Assembly: GCF_014196305.1 (NCBI RefSeq)
Contig: NZ_JACIDJ010000001.1
Coordinates: 1,288,290 to 1,352,289 of the forward strand
Source of the DNA: Roseococcus suduntuyensis
GTDB lineage: Bacteria; Pseudomonadota; Alphaproteobacteria; Acetobacterales; Acetobacteraceae
Length of the DNA: 64,000 nt
Direction of reading: 5' to 3'
Part shown: one piece after another, positions 8,883-18,793 of the stretch
Position numbering within the stretch: the stretch's first letter is position 1
Layout: the number at the start of each line of letters is the position of its first letter
Notes under the pieces: generated by a model
Database searches by the model: none
The model's input: only the letters and a program-made list of their open reading frames with translations
What the model was told of the DNA's origin: nothing
Program-made: the position numbers and the translations under genes

Positions 8883-9596
8883 CTACCTCCCTGCCGGATT
8901 CTGGGGCGCGGGGAGCTGGCCCGCGATGGCGCGGGCGCCACGTCCGGGCAGGCGGGTGAGCGCCGCGCGGCCGCCGGCGGCGAAGACGGCGACCGCGCGC
9001 AGCAGGTCGCGCAGGGCCTCGGCGCTGCCGGCGTCGAAGGGCGCCCAGGCGCCGCCCGAGACCTTCGCGATCTGCCGGAAGCCCATCTCGGCCGCGCGGT
9101 CGCCGCCCTCCTGGAAGCAGAAGACGGGCGTGCCGTGCAGGCCAAGCTGGCCGGCGGCGTGGCAGGCGGGGTCCACTTCCTCCTCCAGCGCGTCGCCCAC
9201 CAGGACCAGGGCGTTCACGCGCTCGCGCCGGGTTTCATTCAGCGCGTGTTCCAGGCAGCGCAGCACCTGGGTCTGCCCACCCAGCACCGTCACGCCCGAC
9301 ATGCGCCGCGCCAGTTCCATCGTGTCGGTCAGGAAGGGGGTGGCGGCGAATTCCTGGTAGCCGCGCCAATAGGCGAGCTGGACGGAAAGCCCCCCCAGGT
9401 CGCGCGTGGCCTGGAACATCTCGGCCTGGAGGTGGCAGGCGCGGTCCCAGGCGGGCTGGCGCGAGGCGGTGGCGTCCACGGCGAAGATCAGCCTTCCACG
9501 GCGCGCGCTGGTGGGGCGCACGGCGGGCATGGCCTCGACCTTCCTCAGGAAGGCCGCGACGGCCGGGTTCGCGGGCTTGGCGGGAAGCTGGCTCAT
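8883..9596 (-). CDS. VWA domain-containing protein
   Basis: 237-residue protein with a von Willebrand factor A fold. After a short leader, LIFAVDATASRQP (36-48) gives the metal-site motif as D41-x-T43-x-S45 instead of the usual DxSxS, and LVLVGDALEEEVDP near 135 resembles the conserved second metal-site aspartate. No signal peptide or membrane segment is seen, so it is probably cytoplasmic. Start ATG 9596. It is first of a two-gene unit with the membrane J-domain protein and diverges from the Pro/Gln-rich secreted protein across 124 bases. Exact role unknown. Confidence 0.8.
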   Translation of the reverse strand: MSQLPAKPANPAVAAFLRKVEAMPAVRPTSARRGRLIFAVDATASRQPAWDRACHLQAEMFQATRDLGGLSVQLAYWRGYQEFAATPFLTDTMELARRMSGVTVLGGQTQVLRCLEHALNETRRERVNALVLVGDALEEEVDPACHAAGQLGLHGTPVFCFQEGGDRAAEMGFRQIAKVSGGAWAPFDAGSAEALRDLLRAVAVFAAGGRAALTRLPGRGARAIAGQLPAPQNPAGR

Positions 9597-9720
9597 CTCA
9601 CTACCAAGGTGGGGGCGCGGGCGCCGGGCGCAAAGCCCCGGAATTCGCGGTACACGCATTGCGGGTGGCGCCTTCGGGCGTTCTGGTCTTTGATCGGAAC
9701 AACTGACGAAGGAGGTCAAC

Positions 9721-11547
9721 ATGCGGAACGCCACGCGCTGGATGCCCGCCCTGGTTGTCGCGACGGGCCTGGCCCTCGCGGGCGGGGCGGCCGCGCAGAA
9801 GCAGCCGGATCCGCCGCCAGCCGCAGGCGGAAAGGGCGGACCCGCGGCCGGTGCGCAGAGCCAGAAGCTGCACCTGACGCCGCCGCCGCCCGTCGGGCGC
9901 GCACCCCAGACGCAGCCACGGCAGGCGCAGCCCGCGCCCCCGCCCCAGCCACGTGAAGCCCAGCCACGCCAGACCCAGCCACGGCAGGCCCAGCCCGGAA
10001 CGGGGCCCCAGGCCAGCCAGAAGCTGCACCTGACGCCGCCGCCGCCCATCGGCCAGGCGCAGCCCCGCCAGCCGCAGCCCCAACCCGAGCCCCGCCAGGC
10101 GCAGCCGCAGCAGCGGCCGGCCCAGCCCGGGACGGGGCCGCAGGCCAGCCAGAAGCTGCACCTGACGCCGCCCTCCATCGCGCCGGACCCGCGCGGCCCG
10201 CGCCCCGGCTCGCGCACGCCCAATGAGCGGGAGGCCCAGCGCCAGGCACCCAACCCGTCCTGGCCCGCCATGCCACCGCGCATGGACAATGAGCCGGCCG
10301 CGCTGGCGACCTTGCGGGAACTGCTCTCCGACGACGTGCAGGTGGGCTATGGCGAGGCCCGGCAGGAGGGCGAGGTGCTGACCCTGCGCGACGCCGACCT
10401 GCGCCGGGGCGCCGAGCGCATCCTGGTGCAGGAGCTGATCCTGGAAGCGCCCGGCGCGGAGGGGCTGCGCCGTGGCGAGGCGCGCAACCTCCGCTTCGAG
10501 TCGCCCGAGGCGGCCGTTACGCTGGAGCGGCTGGAGATCGGGGGGCTGGCCATGCTGGCGCTGCGCCCCGGCCAGGAGCCCCGCGATCGCGAACCCGACC
10601 AGGTCGCGCTGGAGAACCTGCGCGTCTCGGGCCTGGAGGTGCGGGAAACGGGCGGCACGCGGGTCACTCTCGCGCAGTTCGACCTGTCGGGCTGGCGGGC
10701 CGGGCAGGCCGGCCGCGTGGGCCTGGAGGGGCTGCAGGTGGGCCTCACCGGCGCGCCCGTGGACCAGGTGCGGGTGGCCTCGGCATCGGTGGAGGGGCAC
10801 GACATCGCGGCGCTGATGACCTCGGCCGTGCGGAGCGAGGCGCCGAGCGCGCCCCCCGCCGGGCGCCAGGTCTATCGGGTGCAGGGCGTGCAGGTGATGC
10901 GCGGCGACCAGAGCGTGGCCGGCATGGGCCGCTTCCTCATCGAGGGCGAGACCCGCGCGGATGGCTTCAGCGGCGGCCGCATCGCGGTGAACGAGGTGGT
11001 GGTGGAACGCACGCCGGAGACGGCCATGGTGCTGGACGTGGTGGGCCTCGACCGCCTGTCCATGGACCTCACCATCGACGCTTCCTGGACGCCCGAGAAT
11101 GAGCGGCTGGACGTCTCCGCCTTCGCCTTCGGCGTGCGCGACCTGGGCGCGCTGGCCCTGGGCTGGAGCATGGAGGGGGTGAACATCGAGAACCCCGGCG
11201 GCAACCCCGAGGCGGTGCGCCTGCTGCAGGCCCAGCTGCGCTATGCCGACCAATCCCTTTATGAGCGCACGCTGGCCGACCAGGCCCGGCGCCAGAACAT
11301 GACCCCCGCCCAGGTTCGCGACCAGCACCGCGAGATGGTGACGGCGGCGCTGACCGGCCCCGCGCCCGACCCCGGGCTGGACGGGCTGCGCGAGGCGCTG
11401 CTGCGCTTCGTGGCCGGGCAGGCGCGCGAGGTGGAGATCATCGCCCGCCCGCCCGCGCCGGTGACGCTGGATGCCGCCCAGGCCGCGATGATGCAGGGCC
11501 CCGCCGCTGCCGTCGCCCTGCTGGGGGTGCGGGCCACCGCGCGCTAG
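9721..11547 (+). CDS. Secreted Pro/Gln-rich repeat protein of unknown function
   Basis: 608 residues, not recognised. It starts with a clear Sec signal (residues 1-25, ending GGAAAQ) behind a near-perfect ribosome site AAGGAGGT (9709-9716). Residues ~26-185 are Pro/Gln/Arg-rich, low in complexity, with three copies of SQKLHLTPPxxxG at about 47, 99 and 143. The rest (~190-608) is an acidic, Leu/Val-rich domain with repeated LxxLxV strands (for example LENLRVSGLEV, GLEGLQVGLTGAPVDQVRV), suggesting a beta-solenoid or lipid-transfer-like fold. A periplasmic or envelope location is inferred. The gene ends TAG directly at a palindromic repeat. It could be an adhesin-like or structural protein; no enzyme motif is seen. 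Confidence 0.75.
   Translation: MRNATRWMPALVVATGLALAGGAAAQKQPDPPPAAGGKGGPAAGAQSQKLHLTPPPPVGRAPQTQPRQAQPAPPPQPREAQPRQTQPRQAQPGTGPQASQKLHLTPPPPIGQAQPRQPQPQPEPRQAQPQQRPAQPGTGPQASQKLHLTPPSIAPDPRGPRPGSRTPNEREAQRQAPNPSWPAMPPRMDNEPAALATLRELLSDDVQVGYGEARQEGEVLTLRDADLRRGAERILVQELILEAPGAEGLRRGEARNLRFESPEAAVTLERLEIGGLAMLALRPGQEPRDREPDQVALENLRVSGLEVRETGGTRVTLAQFDLSGWRAGQAGRVGLEGLQVGLTGAPVDQVRVASASVEGHDIAALMTSAVRSEAPSAPPAGRQVYRVQGVQVMRGDQSVAGMGRFLIEGETRADGFSGGRIAVNEVVVERTPETAMVLDVVGLDRLSMDLTIDASWTPENERLDVSAFAFGVRDLGALALGWSMEGVNIENPGGNPEAVRLLQAQLRYADQSLYERTLADQARRQNMTPAQVRDQHREMVTAALTGPAPDPGLDGLREALLRFVAGQAREVEIIARPPAPVTLDAAQAAMMQGPAAAVALLGVRATAR
9859..10173 (+). repeat. Three direct repeats inside the Pro/Gln-rich gene
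   Basis: The segment beginning AGCCAGAAGCTGCACCTGAC recurs at 9859, 10015 and 10147. The last two lie within longer matching blocks (9991-10041 and 10123-10172) that share CAGCCCGG and ACGGGGCC upstream and differ at only a few bases. The near-identity at DNA level, beyond the amino acids, points to recent internal duplication. Confidence 0.85.
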
Positions 11548-11601
11548 CGTCTGATCGCGTTTGGCGGAATCGCCAAAGGCGTGAATCAGTCGCTGTGGCG
11601 T
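11548..11601. repeat. Dispersed palindromic element, single copy
   Basis: Begins at the base after the upstream TAG and ends where the malic-enzyme stop begins. The core stem GCGTTTGGCG and CGCCAAAGGC flank the loop GAAT, with outer TGAT/ATCA. It matches the 56-bp unit tandemly repeated at 38216-38431, with stem changes that keep pairing (GGCG/CGCC here, GGTG/CACC there). It sits between convergent genes, so a bidirectional terminator or REP-like role is inferred. Confidence 0.85.
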
Positions 11602-13875
11602 CTATCCTTGGGCGCGCGCCGCCTGGCTGCCGGCCACGGCGGCGAGGTTCGCGATGCCGCGCGCCGTGACGCTCGGAACCAGCACGTGCACGGGCTTGTT
11701 CATGCCCAGCAGCATGGGCCCCACCTGCAACCCGTCGCTGACCGCCTTCACCAGGTTGAAGGCGATGTTGGCGGCATCGAGGTTGGGGAAGACCAGCAGG
11801 TTCGCCATGCCCTCCAGCTTGGGGTCCGGCACGGCGCGGGCGCGGATGGCGGGCACGATGGCCGCGTCGCCATGCATTTCGCCATCCACCTCCAGCTCCG
11901 GCGCGGCGGCGCGGATCAGGGCCAGGGCGCGGCGCATGCGGCGGGCGCTCTCGGCCCCCGAGGCGCCGAAGGAGGAATGGCTCAGCAGCGCGACCTTGGG
12001 CACGATGCCGAATTCGCGCACCTGCTCGGCCGCCAGCAGCGTCATTTCGCAAAGCTGCTCGGCCGTGGGTTCCAGCATCAGGTGCGTGTCCACGAAGAAG
12101 AGCGTGGCGCCCTGGCTGATGACGGCCGACATGGCATAGGCGCGGCTGACATCGGCGCGCTTGCCGGTAACAGCCAGCACATGTTCCCACTCGCGCATCC
12201 AGTCGCCGCGACCGCCGGCGATGACGGCATCGGCCTCGCCCCCCTCCAGCAGCAGGCAGGCGGCGACGGCGGGGCGGGAGGCCACGCGGCGCTCGGCCGC
12301 CGGGGGCGTGATGCCGCGCCGCCCCACCTTGGACTGGTAGAGGGTGACGAGGGGGGCGAAGAAGGCCGGGTCCTCCTCCGGGTGCAGCACGCGCACGCTC
12401 TCGCCCAGCGCCATGCGCAGGCCGAGTGCCTGGACGCGCGCGGCCACCACCTCGCGCCGGCCGATGAGGATGGGCTCGGCCGTGCCCTCGTCCAGCACGG
12501 TCTGGACGGCGCGGAGCGTGCGCTCATCCTCGCCCTCGGCGAAGACGACGCGGGCGGGGCGGCGGCGGGCCAGTTCCTGCACCGGGCGCATGAGGTTGCC
12601 CGAGCGGAAGACGAAGCGCGTGAGCTCCTGCCGGTAGGCGACGAGGTCCGCGATGGGGCGACGGGCCACGCCGCTGTCCATGGCGGCCTTGGCCACGGCC
12701 GGCGCCACCTCCAGGATCAGGCGCGGGTCGAAGGGCTTGGGGATGATGTAGTCCGGCCCGAAGACGGGCGCCGTGCCCCCATAGGCCGCGGCCACCACCT
12801 CGCTCGCTTCCACGCGGGCGAGGGCTGCGATGGCCTCGACGGCGGCGACCTTCATCTCCTCGTTGATGGTGGTGGCCCCGGCATCCAGCGCGCCGCGGAA
12901 GATGAAGGGGAAGCAGAGGACGTTATTCACTTGGTTGGGATAGTCCGTCCGGCCCGTGGCCACGATGGCGTCGGGGCGCACGGCGCGCACCGCTTCGGGC
13001 AGGATCTCGGGCTCGGGGTTGGCGAGCGCCAGCACCAGCGGCTTCGGCGCCAGCCGCGCCAGCCATTCCGCCTTCAGGATGCGGGGGGCGGAGAGGCCCA
13101 GGAACACATCCGCGCCGTCCAGCACCTCCTCCAGCCGGCGGGCATCGGTGGGCTGGGCGTAGCGTGCCTTGTAGGGGTCGGTGTTGGGGCGGCCGGCATA
13201 GACCACGCCGTCAATGTCGCAGACCGTCACGTTCTCGCGTCGCAGGCCCATGGTCACCAGCAGGTCCAGGCAGGCCAGGGCCGCCGCGCCGCCGCCGGTG
13301 TTGACCAGCTTCACCTGGTCCAGTGTCTTGCCCTGGATGAGCAGCCCGTTGCGGATGGCGGCGGCGACGATGATGGCGGTGCCGTGCTGGTCGTCATGGA
13401 AGACCGGGATGTTCATACGGGCACGGAGCTGCGCCTCGATCTCGAAGCATTCCGGGGCCTTGATGTCTTCCAGGTTGATGGCGCCGAAGCTGGGCTCCAG
13501 GGCGGCCACGGTTTCCACGAAGCGGTCCACCTCGCGCGCCTCGACCTCGATATCAATGGAATCGATGCCGGCGAAGCGCTTGAACAGCACCGCCTTGCCT
13601 TCCATCACGGGCTTCGACGCCAGCGCGCCGATCGCGCCCAGCCCCAGCACGGCGGTGCCATTGGTGATGACGGCCACCATGTTGCCGCGGGCGGTGTATT
13701 CCCAGGCGGCGTCGGGGTTGGCGGCGATCTCCTCGCAGGCGGCGGCGACGCCGGGGGAATAGGCCAGGGCCAGGTCGCGCTGGCTGGCCATGCGCTTGGT
13801 CGGCTCGACGGTGAGTTTCCCCGGCCGCGGGAAGCGGTGATAGTCAAGCGCGGCGCGGCGGAAATCATCGTCCAT
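11602..13875 (-). CDS. maeB: NADP-dependent malic enzyme with C-terminal phosphotransacetylase-like domain
   Basis: Oxidatively decarboxylates malate to pyruvate, supplying NADPH. The 757-residue protein has the two-part MaeB build. The N-terminal malic domain has [10 protein letters not shown] (catalytic Tyr region), [18 protein letters not shown] (catalytic Lys region), [12 protein letters not shown] (metal acids) and [16 protein letters not shown] (nucleotide loop). From ~430 a phosphotransacetylase-like domain begins ([19 protein letters not shown]); in this family it is regulatory, sensing acetyl-CoA. I choose ATG 13875 ([10 protein letters not shown]), which has GAAGGA eight bases upstream; the in-frame ATG three codons earlier is too close to that site. 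It converges on the Pro/Gln-rich gene. Confidence 0.95.
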   Translation of the reverse strand: MDDDFRRAALDYHRFPRPGKLTVEPTKRMASQRDLALAYSPGVAAACEEIAANPDAAWEYTARGNMVAVITNGTAVLGLGAIGALASKPVMEGKAVLFKRFAGIDSIDIEVEAREVDRFVETVAALEPSFGAINLEDIKAPECFEIEAQLRARMNIPVFHDDQHGTAIIVAAAIRNGLLIQGKTLDQVKLVNTGGGAAALACLDLLVTMGLRRENVTVCDIDGVVYAGRPNTDPYKARYAQPTDARRLEEVLDGADVFLGLSAPRILKAEWLARLAPKPLVLALANPEPEILPEAVRAVRPDAIVATGRTDYPNQVNNVLCFPFIFRGALDAGATTINEEMKVAAVEAIAALARVEASEVVAAAYGGTAPVFGPDYIIPKPFDPRLILEVAPAVAKAAMDSGVARRPIADLVAYRQELTRFVFRSGNLMRPVQELARRRPARVVFAEGEDERTLRAVQTVLDEGTAEPILIGRREVVAARVQALGLRMALGESVRVLHPEEDPAFFAPLVTLYQSKVGRRGITPPAAERRVASRPAVAACLLLEGGEADAVIAGGRGDWMREWEHVLAVTGKRADVSRAYAMSAVISQGATLFFVDTHLMLEPTAEQLCEMTLLAAEQVREFGIVPKVALLSHSSFGASGAESARRMRRALALIRAAAPELEVDGEMHGDAAIVPAIRARAVPDPKLEGMANLLVFPNLDAANIAFNLVKAVSDGLQVGPMLLGMNKPVHVLVPSVTARGIANLAAVAGSQAARAQG

Positions 13876-13921
13876 GGCGTGCATCCTTCGTGACACGCCT
13901 GTTATTCGGCAAGCGCGCGCG

Positions 13922-14656
13922 TCAGGCAACCAGCCTGATGGCCAGCACCGACAGCACCACCGCGTTCAGGCCGAACAGCGCCAGGCTGGCCAGGCGCAGC
14001 CCCGGCCCGAAGGCGTGGCGCGCCAGGCGCCCCAGGAAGGCCACGGCCATCAGCGCCGGTGCGGTGCCGGCCACGAAGGCCAGCATGGCCAGCCCCCCGG
14101 CCAAGGCGCTGCCCGAGGCCGCCGCACCGGCAAGCGCCGCATAGAGCAGCCCGCAGGGCAGGGCGGAGAGCAGCAGCCCCAGCCGCACCCCGCGCCATCC
14201 GGTGGGGGCGGCCAGCAGCGCGCCCATGCGCCGTTCAAGTGCCACGGGCAGGCGGGGCGCGGGCAGGCGGGGCAGCAGGGCGGCGAGCGTGGACGAGGCC
14301 TGGGCCAGCATCAGCAGCGCCGCCAGGCCGAGCAGCCCCGCCGCCAGCCAGCGAAACCCGCTGGCCTGGGCCAGCAGCCCGCCCAAGGCCCCGGCCAGCA
14401 GGCCGAGCGCCGTGTAACCCATGGCCCGCCCGAGGTGATATGGCAGCAGCGTGGCCCCGGAGAGCCGCCGCAGCACCCCGCCCGCCAGCGTCGAATCGGC
14501 CGTGGCGGCGGATTGGGCCAGCACGAAGGGCCCGCACATGGTGGTGCAGTGCGTCAGCCCCCCCGCCAGCCCGGCAAGGAACAGCACGCCCATCAGCGCC
14601 GGAATGCCGGCGGGGCCGAGGGCAGTCAGGTCATGCAGGCAGTCGGCGAACATCAT
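13922..14656 (-). CDS. UreH-like/sulfite exporter TauE-SafE family membrane protein
   Basis: 244-residue polytopic membrane protein with about six hydrophobic segments. The first holds GGLTHCTTMCGPFVLAQS (about 33-50), the His-Cys...Met-Cys-Gly-Pro signature of the UreH_2-type transmembrane domain found in proteins linked to cytochrome c oxidase assembly and metal (copper/nickel) handling. A second half repeats the pattern with LLLSALPCGLLYAALAGA. Metal transport is suggested by the Cys/His/Met residues in the membrane but is inference. It lies 46 bases upstream of maeB on the same strand. Two ATGs in tandem (14656, 14653) are possible starts. Confidence 0.75.
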   Translation of the reverse strand: MMFADCLHDLTALGPAGIPALMGVLFLAGLAGGLTHCTTMCGPFVLAQSAATADSTLAGGVLRRLSGATLLPYHLGRAMGYTALGLLAGALGGLLAQASGFRWLAAGLLGLAALLMLAQASSTLAALLPRLPAPRLPVALERRMGALLAAPTGWRGVRLGLLLSALPCGLLYAALAGAAASGSALAGGLAMLAFVAGTAPALMAVAFLGRLARHAFGPGLRLASLALFGLNAVVLSVLAIRLVA

Positions 14657-14782
14657 GGCGCTTGTGCCCGTCCCGGCGCATGGCTGCCTTGCGCAGGATC
14701 AAACCCGGCGCGGCGTGGCGCGAAAATTTTCAGCTTGTGCCGGGGCTTGCACCGGTTGCACGGATAGGTTGCGAAAAGGTCT

Positions 14783-14800
14783 ATGTCATCGAAGCTTCAC
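14783..14800 (+). promoter_or_regulatory. Candidate Pho box upstream of pstS
   Basis: ATGTCAT (14783-14789), four bases, then GCTTCAC (14794-14800) matches the 7-4-7 pattern of PhoB sites (CTGTCAT repeats) at 12 of 18 positions by my count. It is ~100 bases upstream of pstS in a comparatively AT-rich stretch. Other signals there are the direct repeats TTGCACCGG/TTGCACGG (~14747-14763), which I cannot assign. Confidence 0.4.
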
Positions 14801-14899
14801 AAAAGTGAAATGCCGAGGTCGCACACCCCCCCTAAGGCAGGGTGCGAGACGGGCAGCCCTCCAGGCAGCCTCGACCAAAAGTTCCTGATGGAGATGCCT

Positions 14900-15967
14900 A
14901 TGAACCGCCGTTCCTTGCTCGCGCTCAGCGCCAGCGCCCTGGCCGTCCCCGCGATCATCCGCCCCAGCTTCGCGCAGCAGGCGACCATCACCGGCGCCGG
15001 CGCGACCTTCCCCCGGCCCCTGTATGACCGGTGGTCGGCCGCCGCCCGCGAAGGCGCCGGCATCTCGCTGAACTACCAGTCCATCGGCTCTGGCGGCGGC
15101 ATCAACCAGATCGCGGCCCGCACGGTGGATTTCGGCGCGACCGACGCGCCGCTGACCGAGGCCCAGATGGCCGAGCGCAGCCTGTTCCAGTTCCCGACCG
15201 TGATGGGTTCGGTGGTGCTGACGGTGAACCTGCCGGGCGTCGCCAACCACGCGCTGCGCCTGACGCCGGAAATCATCACCGAGATCTTCTTCGGCCGCCT
15301 GAACCGCTGGAACGACCCGCGCATCGTCGAACTGAACCGCGACCTGCGCATCCCCAACATCCCCGTCTCGGTCGGCTACCGCGCCGATGGTTCGGGCACG
15401 ACCTGGGCCTGGACGAACTACCTCTCGCGCATCAGCGAAGAGTGGCGCACGGGCCCGGGCTTCGGCACCTCCGTCCGCTGGCCGGCCGGCAATGGCGCGC
15501 GCGGCAATGAGGGCGTGTCGAACATCGTCCGCAACACCCCGGGCGCCATCGGCTATGTCGAGAACGCCTATGCGGTGGTGAACCGCCTGATCACGACGCA
15601 GATCCGCAACAAGGCGGGCAACTTCGTCCGTCCGGTGAACGAGAGCTTCGTGGCCGCCGCAGGCGCCGCCGACTGGACCGTGCCGACCATGGCGCCGGAC
15701 ACCATTGATCTGTCCGGCCCGAATGTGTGGCCGATCACGGTGGGCACCTACATCATGCTGCCGACCAACCCGGTGGCCGACCGCGTCGAGGGCAGCCGCA
15801 ACACCATGCGCTTCTTCGACTGGGCCTTCCGCAACGGCAGCCAGGCGGCGTCCTCGCTGGAATACATCCCGCTGACCACCGCGACGCATGACCTGATCCG
15901 CAGCCGTTGGGCCCAGGCCATCAAGGACCCGCAGGGCCGCCCCATCTGGACCGGCGCCGCCGGCTGA
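14900..15967 (+). CDS. pstS: Phosphate ABC transporter substrate-binding protein PstS
   Basis: Periplasmic phosphate-binding protein of the Pst system, 355 residues. A Tat-like signal MNRRSLLALSASALAVPAII (twin Arg at 3-4, cleavage after FAQ) precedes the mature PstS start TITGAGATFPRPLYDRW; phosphate-binding elements IGSGGGINQI, VDFGATDAPL and YRADGSGTTWAWTNYLS follow. I use ATG 14900 because GGAG lies six bases upstream; two in-frame ATGs at 14888 and 14894 are less well placed. It is followed by a strong hairpin and then pstC, so the binding protein is probably made in excess. A candidate Pho box lies upstream. Confidence 0.95.
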   Translation: MNRRSLLALSASALAVPAIIRPSFAQQATITGAGATFPRPLYDRWSAAAREGAGISLNYQSIGSGGGINQIAARTVDFGATDAPLTEAQMAERSLFQFPTVMGSVVLTVNLPGVANHALRLTPEIITEIFFGRLNRWNDPRIVELNRDLRIPNIPVSVGYRADGSGTTWAWTNYLSRISEEWRTGPGFGTSVRWPAGNGARGNEGVSNIVRNTPGAIGYVENAYAVVNRLITTQIRNKAGNFVRPVNESFVAAAGAADWTVPTMAPDTIDLSGPNVWPITVGTYIMLPTNPVADRVEGSRNTMRFFDWAFRNGSQAASSLEYIPLTTATHDLIRSRWAQAIKDPQGRPIWTGAAG

Positions 15968-15976
15968 TGCAACGAG

Positions 15977-16004
15977 GGGGCCGGTCCTGAAAAGGGCCGG
16001 CCCC
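15977..16004 (+). terminator. Intra-operon hairpin between pstS and pstC
   Basis: GGGGCCGGTCCT (15977-15988) pairs with AGGGCCGGCCCC (15993-16004) over its full 12 bases with one G-T pair and a GAAA tetraloop, followed by TTCTCCCTT. It looks like a leaky intrinsic terminator or 3' stabiliser that raises pstS over pstCAB. Confidence 0.8.
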
Positions 16005-16038
16005 TTCTCCCTTCCCGAACCGCATCGCGCGAGGTTCC

Positions 16039-17010
16039 GTGTCCGCCAGCACCATCAAGGCACCGCCCATCGGCGCGCGCCGCAAGCCGGGGGAACTCGG
16101 CGACAAGATATTCCAGTGGATGTGCGTGGGTGCGGGCGGCTTCGTGCTGATCCTGCTGGGCGCCATTATCGTCACCCTCTTCCTGGGCGGCCTGCCGGCT
16201 TTCGAGCGCTTCGGCGCCGAGTTCATCTGGGGCACGATCTGGGACCCGGTGGAGGGGCAGGAGGAGTTCGGCGCCGGCGTCGCCATCCTGGGCACCGTCA
16301 CCTCCTCGGTGCTGGCCATCATCTTCGCGGTGCCCGTCGCCTTCGGCATCGCCTTCTTCCTCACGGAGCTGTCGCCCCCCTGGCTCAAGCGGCCCATCGG
16401 CACCGCGATCGAGCTGCTGGCGGCCGTGCCCTCCATCATCTACGGCATGTGGGGCCTGTTCGTCGTCGTGCCCTTCGTGCAGATGCACATCCAGTTCGCC
16501 TTCGGTGACCAGCTTGCGGCCATCCCGCTGATCGGCTTCCTGTTCCAGAGCACGAACTTCGCCGGCACCTCGCTGTTCTCGGCCTCGATCGTGCTGGCCA
16601 TCATGATCCTGCCCTTCATCGCCGCCACCATGCGTGACGTGTTCGACCAGGTGCCGCCCGTCTACAAGGAAAGCGCCTATGGCCTGGGCGCGACCCGCTG
16701 GGAGGTGATGACCGGCGTCGTCATCCCCTACACCCGCATCTCGGTGGTGGGAGGCATCATGCTGGGGCTGGGCCGCGCGCTGGGCGAGACCATGGCCGTC
16801 ACCTTCGTCATCGGCAACGCGAACCGCATCGCGACCTCGCTGTTCGACAGCACGACGACCATCGCCTCGGTCATCGCCATGGAATTCCCGGAAAGCCTGA
16901 CGGGCAGCCTGCAGCAATCGGCGCTGTTCGCCATCGGCTTCCTGCTCTTCGTCATCTCCTTCTTCGTGCTGGCGCTTTCCCGCTACCTCCTGCGTCCCCG
17001 GCTGAAGTGA
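16039..17010 (+). CDS. pstC: Phosphate ABC transporter permease PstC
   Basis: Inner-membrane half of the PstCA phosphate channel, 323 residues, GTG start at 16039. It has about six membrane helices after a ~35-residue cytoplasmic head, and the permease EAA loop in KESAYGLGATRWEVMTGVVI (about 214-233), which contacts the PstB ATPase, followed by LGRALGETMAVTFVIGN, characteristic of PstC. It lies 71 bases after pstS with a hairpin between, and 10 bases before pstA. Confidence 0.96.
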   Translation: MSASTIKAPPIGARRKPGELGDKIFQWMCVGAGGFVLILLGAIIVTLFLGGLPAFERFGAEFIWGTIWDPVEGQEEFGAGVAILGTVTSSVLAIIFAVPVAFGIAFFLTELSPPWLKRPIGTAIELLAAVPSIIYGMWGLFVVVPFVQMHIQFAFGDQLAAIPLIGFLFQSTNFAGTSLFSASIVLAIMILPFIAATMRDVFDQVPPVYKESAYGLGATRWEVMTGVVIPYTRISVVGGIMLGLGRALGETMAVTFVIGNANRIATSLFDSTTTIASVIAMEFPESLTGSLQQSALFAIGFLLFVISFFVLALSRYLLRPRLK

Positions 17011-17020
17011 GGGCCGACCG

Positions 17021-17923
17021 ATGAGCACCACCACCGCCACCATCATGGCCTCGCGCAACATCGAGCAGCAGCGCAGCCTGGGCCGCCGCCGCAAGTTCGT
17101 GGACAAGCTGGTCATGTATTTCTGCCTCACCGCCACGGTGGTGGGGCTGTTCTTCCTGCTCTCGATCATGGGCACGCTGCTGTGGCGCGGCCTGATCGCG
17201 CTGGACCTGATCGTCCTGACGCAGGAATTCCAGCCGACCCGCTATGGCGATGACAGCCTGCCCAAGGGTGGCCTGATCCATGCCATCGTGGGCAGCCTGA
17301 TCCAGACCAGCATCGCCACCGCCATCGGCACGCCCATCGGGCTGCTGGTGGGCACCTATCTCTCGGAATACGCGGGCAAGTCCAAGTTCGGCTACGCGGT
17401 GCGCTTCATCTCGGACATCCTGCTCTCGGCGCCCTCCGTGCTGATCGGGTTGTTCATCTACCAGCTGGTGGTGCTGCCGCAGGGCGGGTTCTCGGGCTTC
17501 GCGGGCGCGCTGGCGTTGGCCATCATCGTGATCCCGGTGGTGGTGCGCACCACGGAGGACATGCTGCAGCTCATCCCCAACACCCTGCGCGAGGCGGTGG
17601 TGGCCTTGGGCGCGCCCAAGTGGAAGATGATCACGCTGGTGGCGTGGCGCGCCGCCATCTCCGGCATCATGACGGGCATCCTGCTGGCCTTCGCCCGCAT
17701 CATGGGCGAGACGGCGCCGCTGCTGCTGACCAGCTTCGGCAACAATATCCTCAGCACCGACCTCAGCCGCGCCATGGCCAGCCTGCCGGTGTCCATCTAC
17801 CAGCAGGCCAATTCGGGCTTCCCCGACCTGATCGACATCGCCTGGTCCGGCGCGCTGCTGGTGACACTGGGCGTGCTGTTCATCAACATCATCGCGCGTG
17901 TCGCGCTGCGCAAGCGCGCCTGA
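17021..17923 (+). CDS. pstA: Phosphate ABC transporter permease PstA
   Basis: Second membrane subunit of the phosphate importer, 300 residues with about six helices. The EAA-type loop is [20 protein letters not shown], followed by [19 protein letters not shown], typical of PstA. Length is normal. It is co-transcribed with pstC (10-bp gap) and followed 16 bases later by pstB. Together with PstC it forms the transmembrane path driven by PstB. Confidence 0.96.
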   Translation: MSTTTATIMASRNIEQQRSLGRRRKFVDKLVMYFCLTATVVGLFFLLSIMGTLLWRGLIALDLIVLTQEFQPTRYGDDSLPKGGLIHAIVGSLIQTSIATAIGTPIGLLVGTYLSEYAGKSKFGYAVRFISDILLSAPSVLIGLFIYQLVVLPQGGFSGFAGALALAIIVIPVVVRTTEDMLQLIPNTLREAVVALGAPKWKMITLVAWRAAISGIMTGILLAFARIMGETAPLLLTSFGNNILSTDLSRAMASLPVSIYQQANSGFPDLIDIAWSGALLVTLGVLFINIIARVALRKRA

Positions 17924-17939
17924 CCGGAAGGCCACAGCC

Positions 17940-18782
<843 letters not shown>

Positions 18783-18793
18783 GGACGCAGGAC

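Noticed and set aside
6027-9956. 1309-codon open frame on the plus strand opposite dnaJ-dnaK
   Set aside because: It is antisense to conserved dnaJ, dnaK, J-domain and VWA genes; such frames arise from high GC in third codon positions. Its translation is His/Gly/Arg-rich with no family motif.
9859-10173. Intein or mobile repeat in the Pro/Gln-rich gene
   Set aside because: The repeats are in frame, short, and encode the same peptide; no splicing or endonuclease motif.
14747-14785. TTGCAC direct repeats as the pstS promoter
   Set aside because: TTGCAC at 14756 with TCTATG 18 bases later gives only a poor sigma-70 match; kept as an unassigned repeat in the Pho-box entry.
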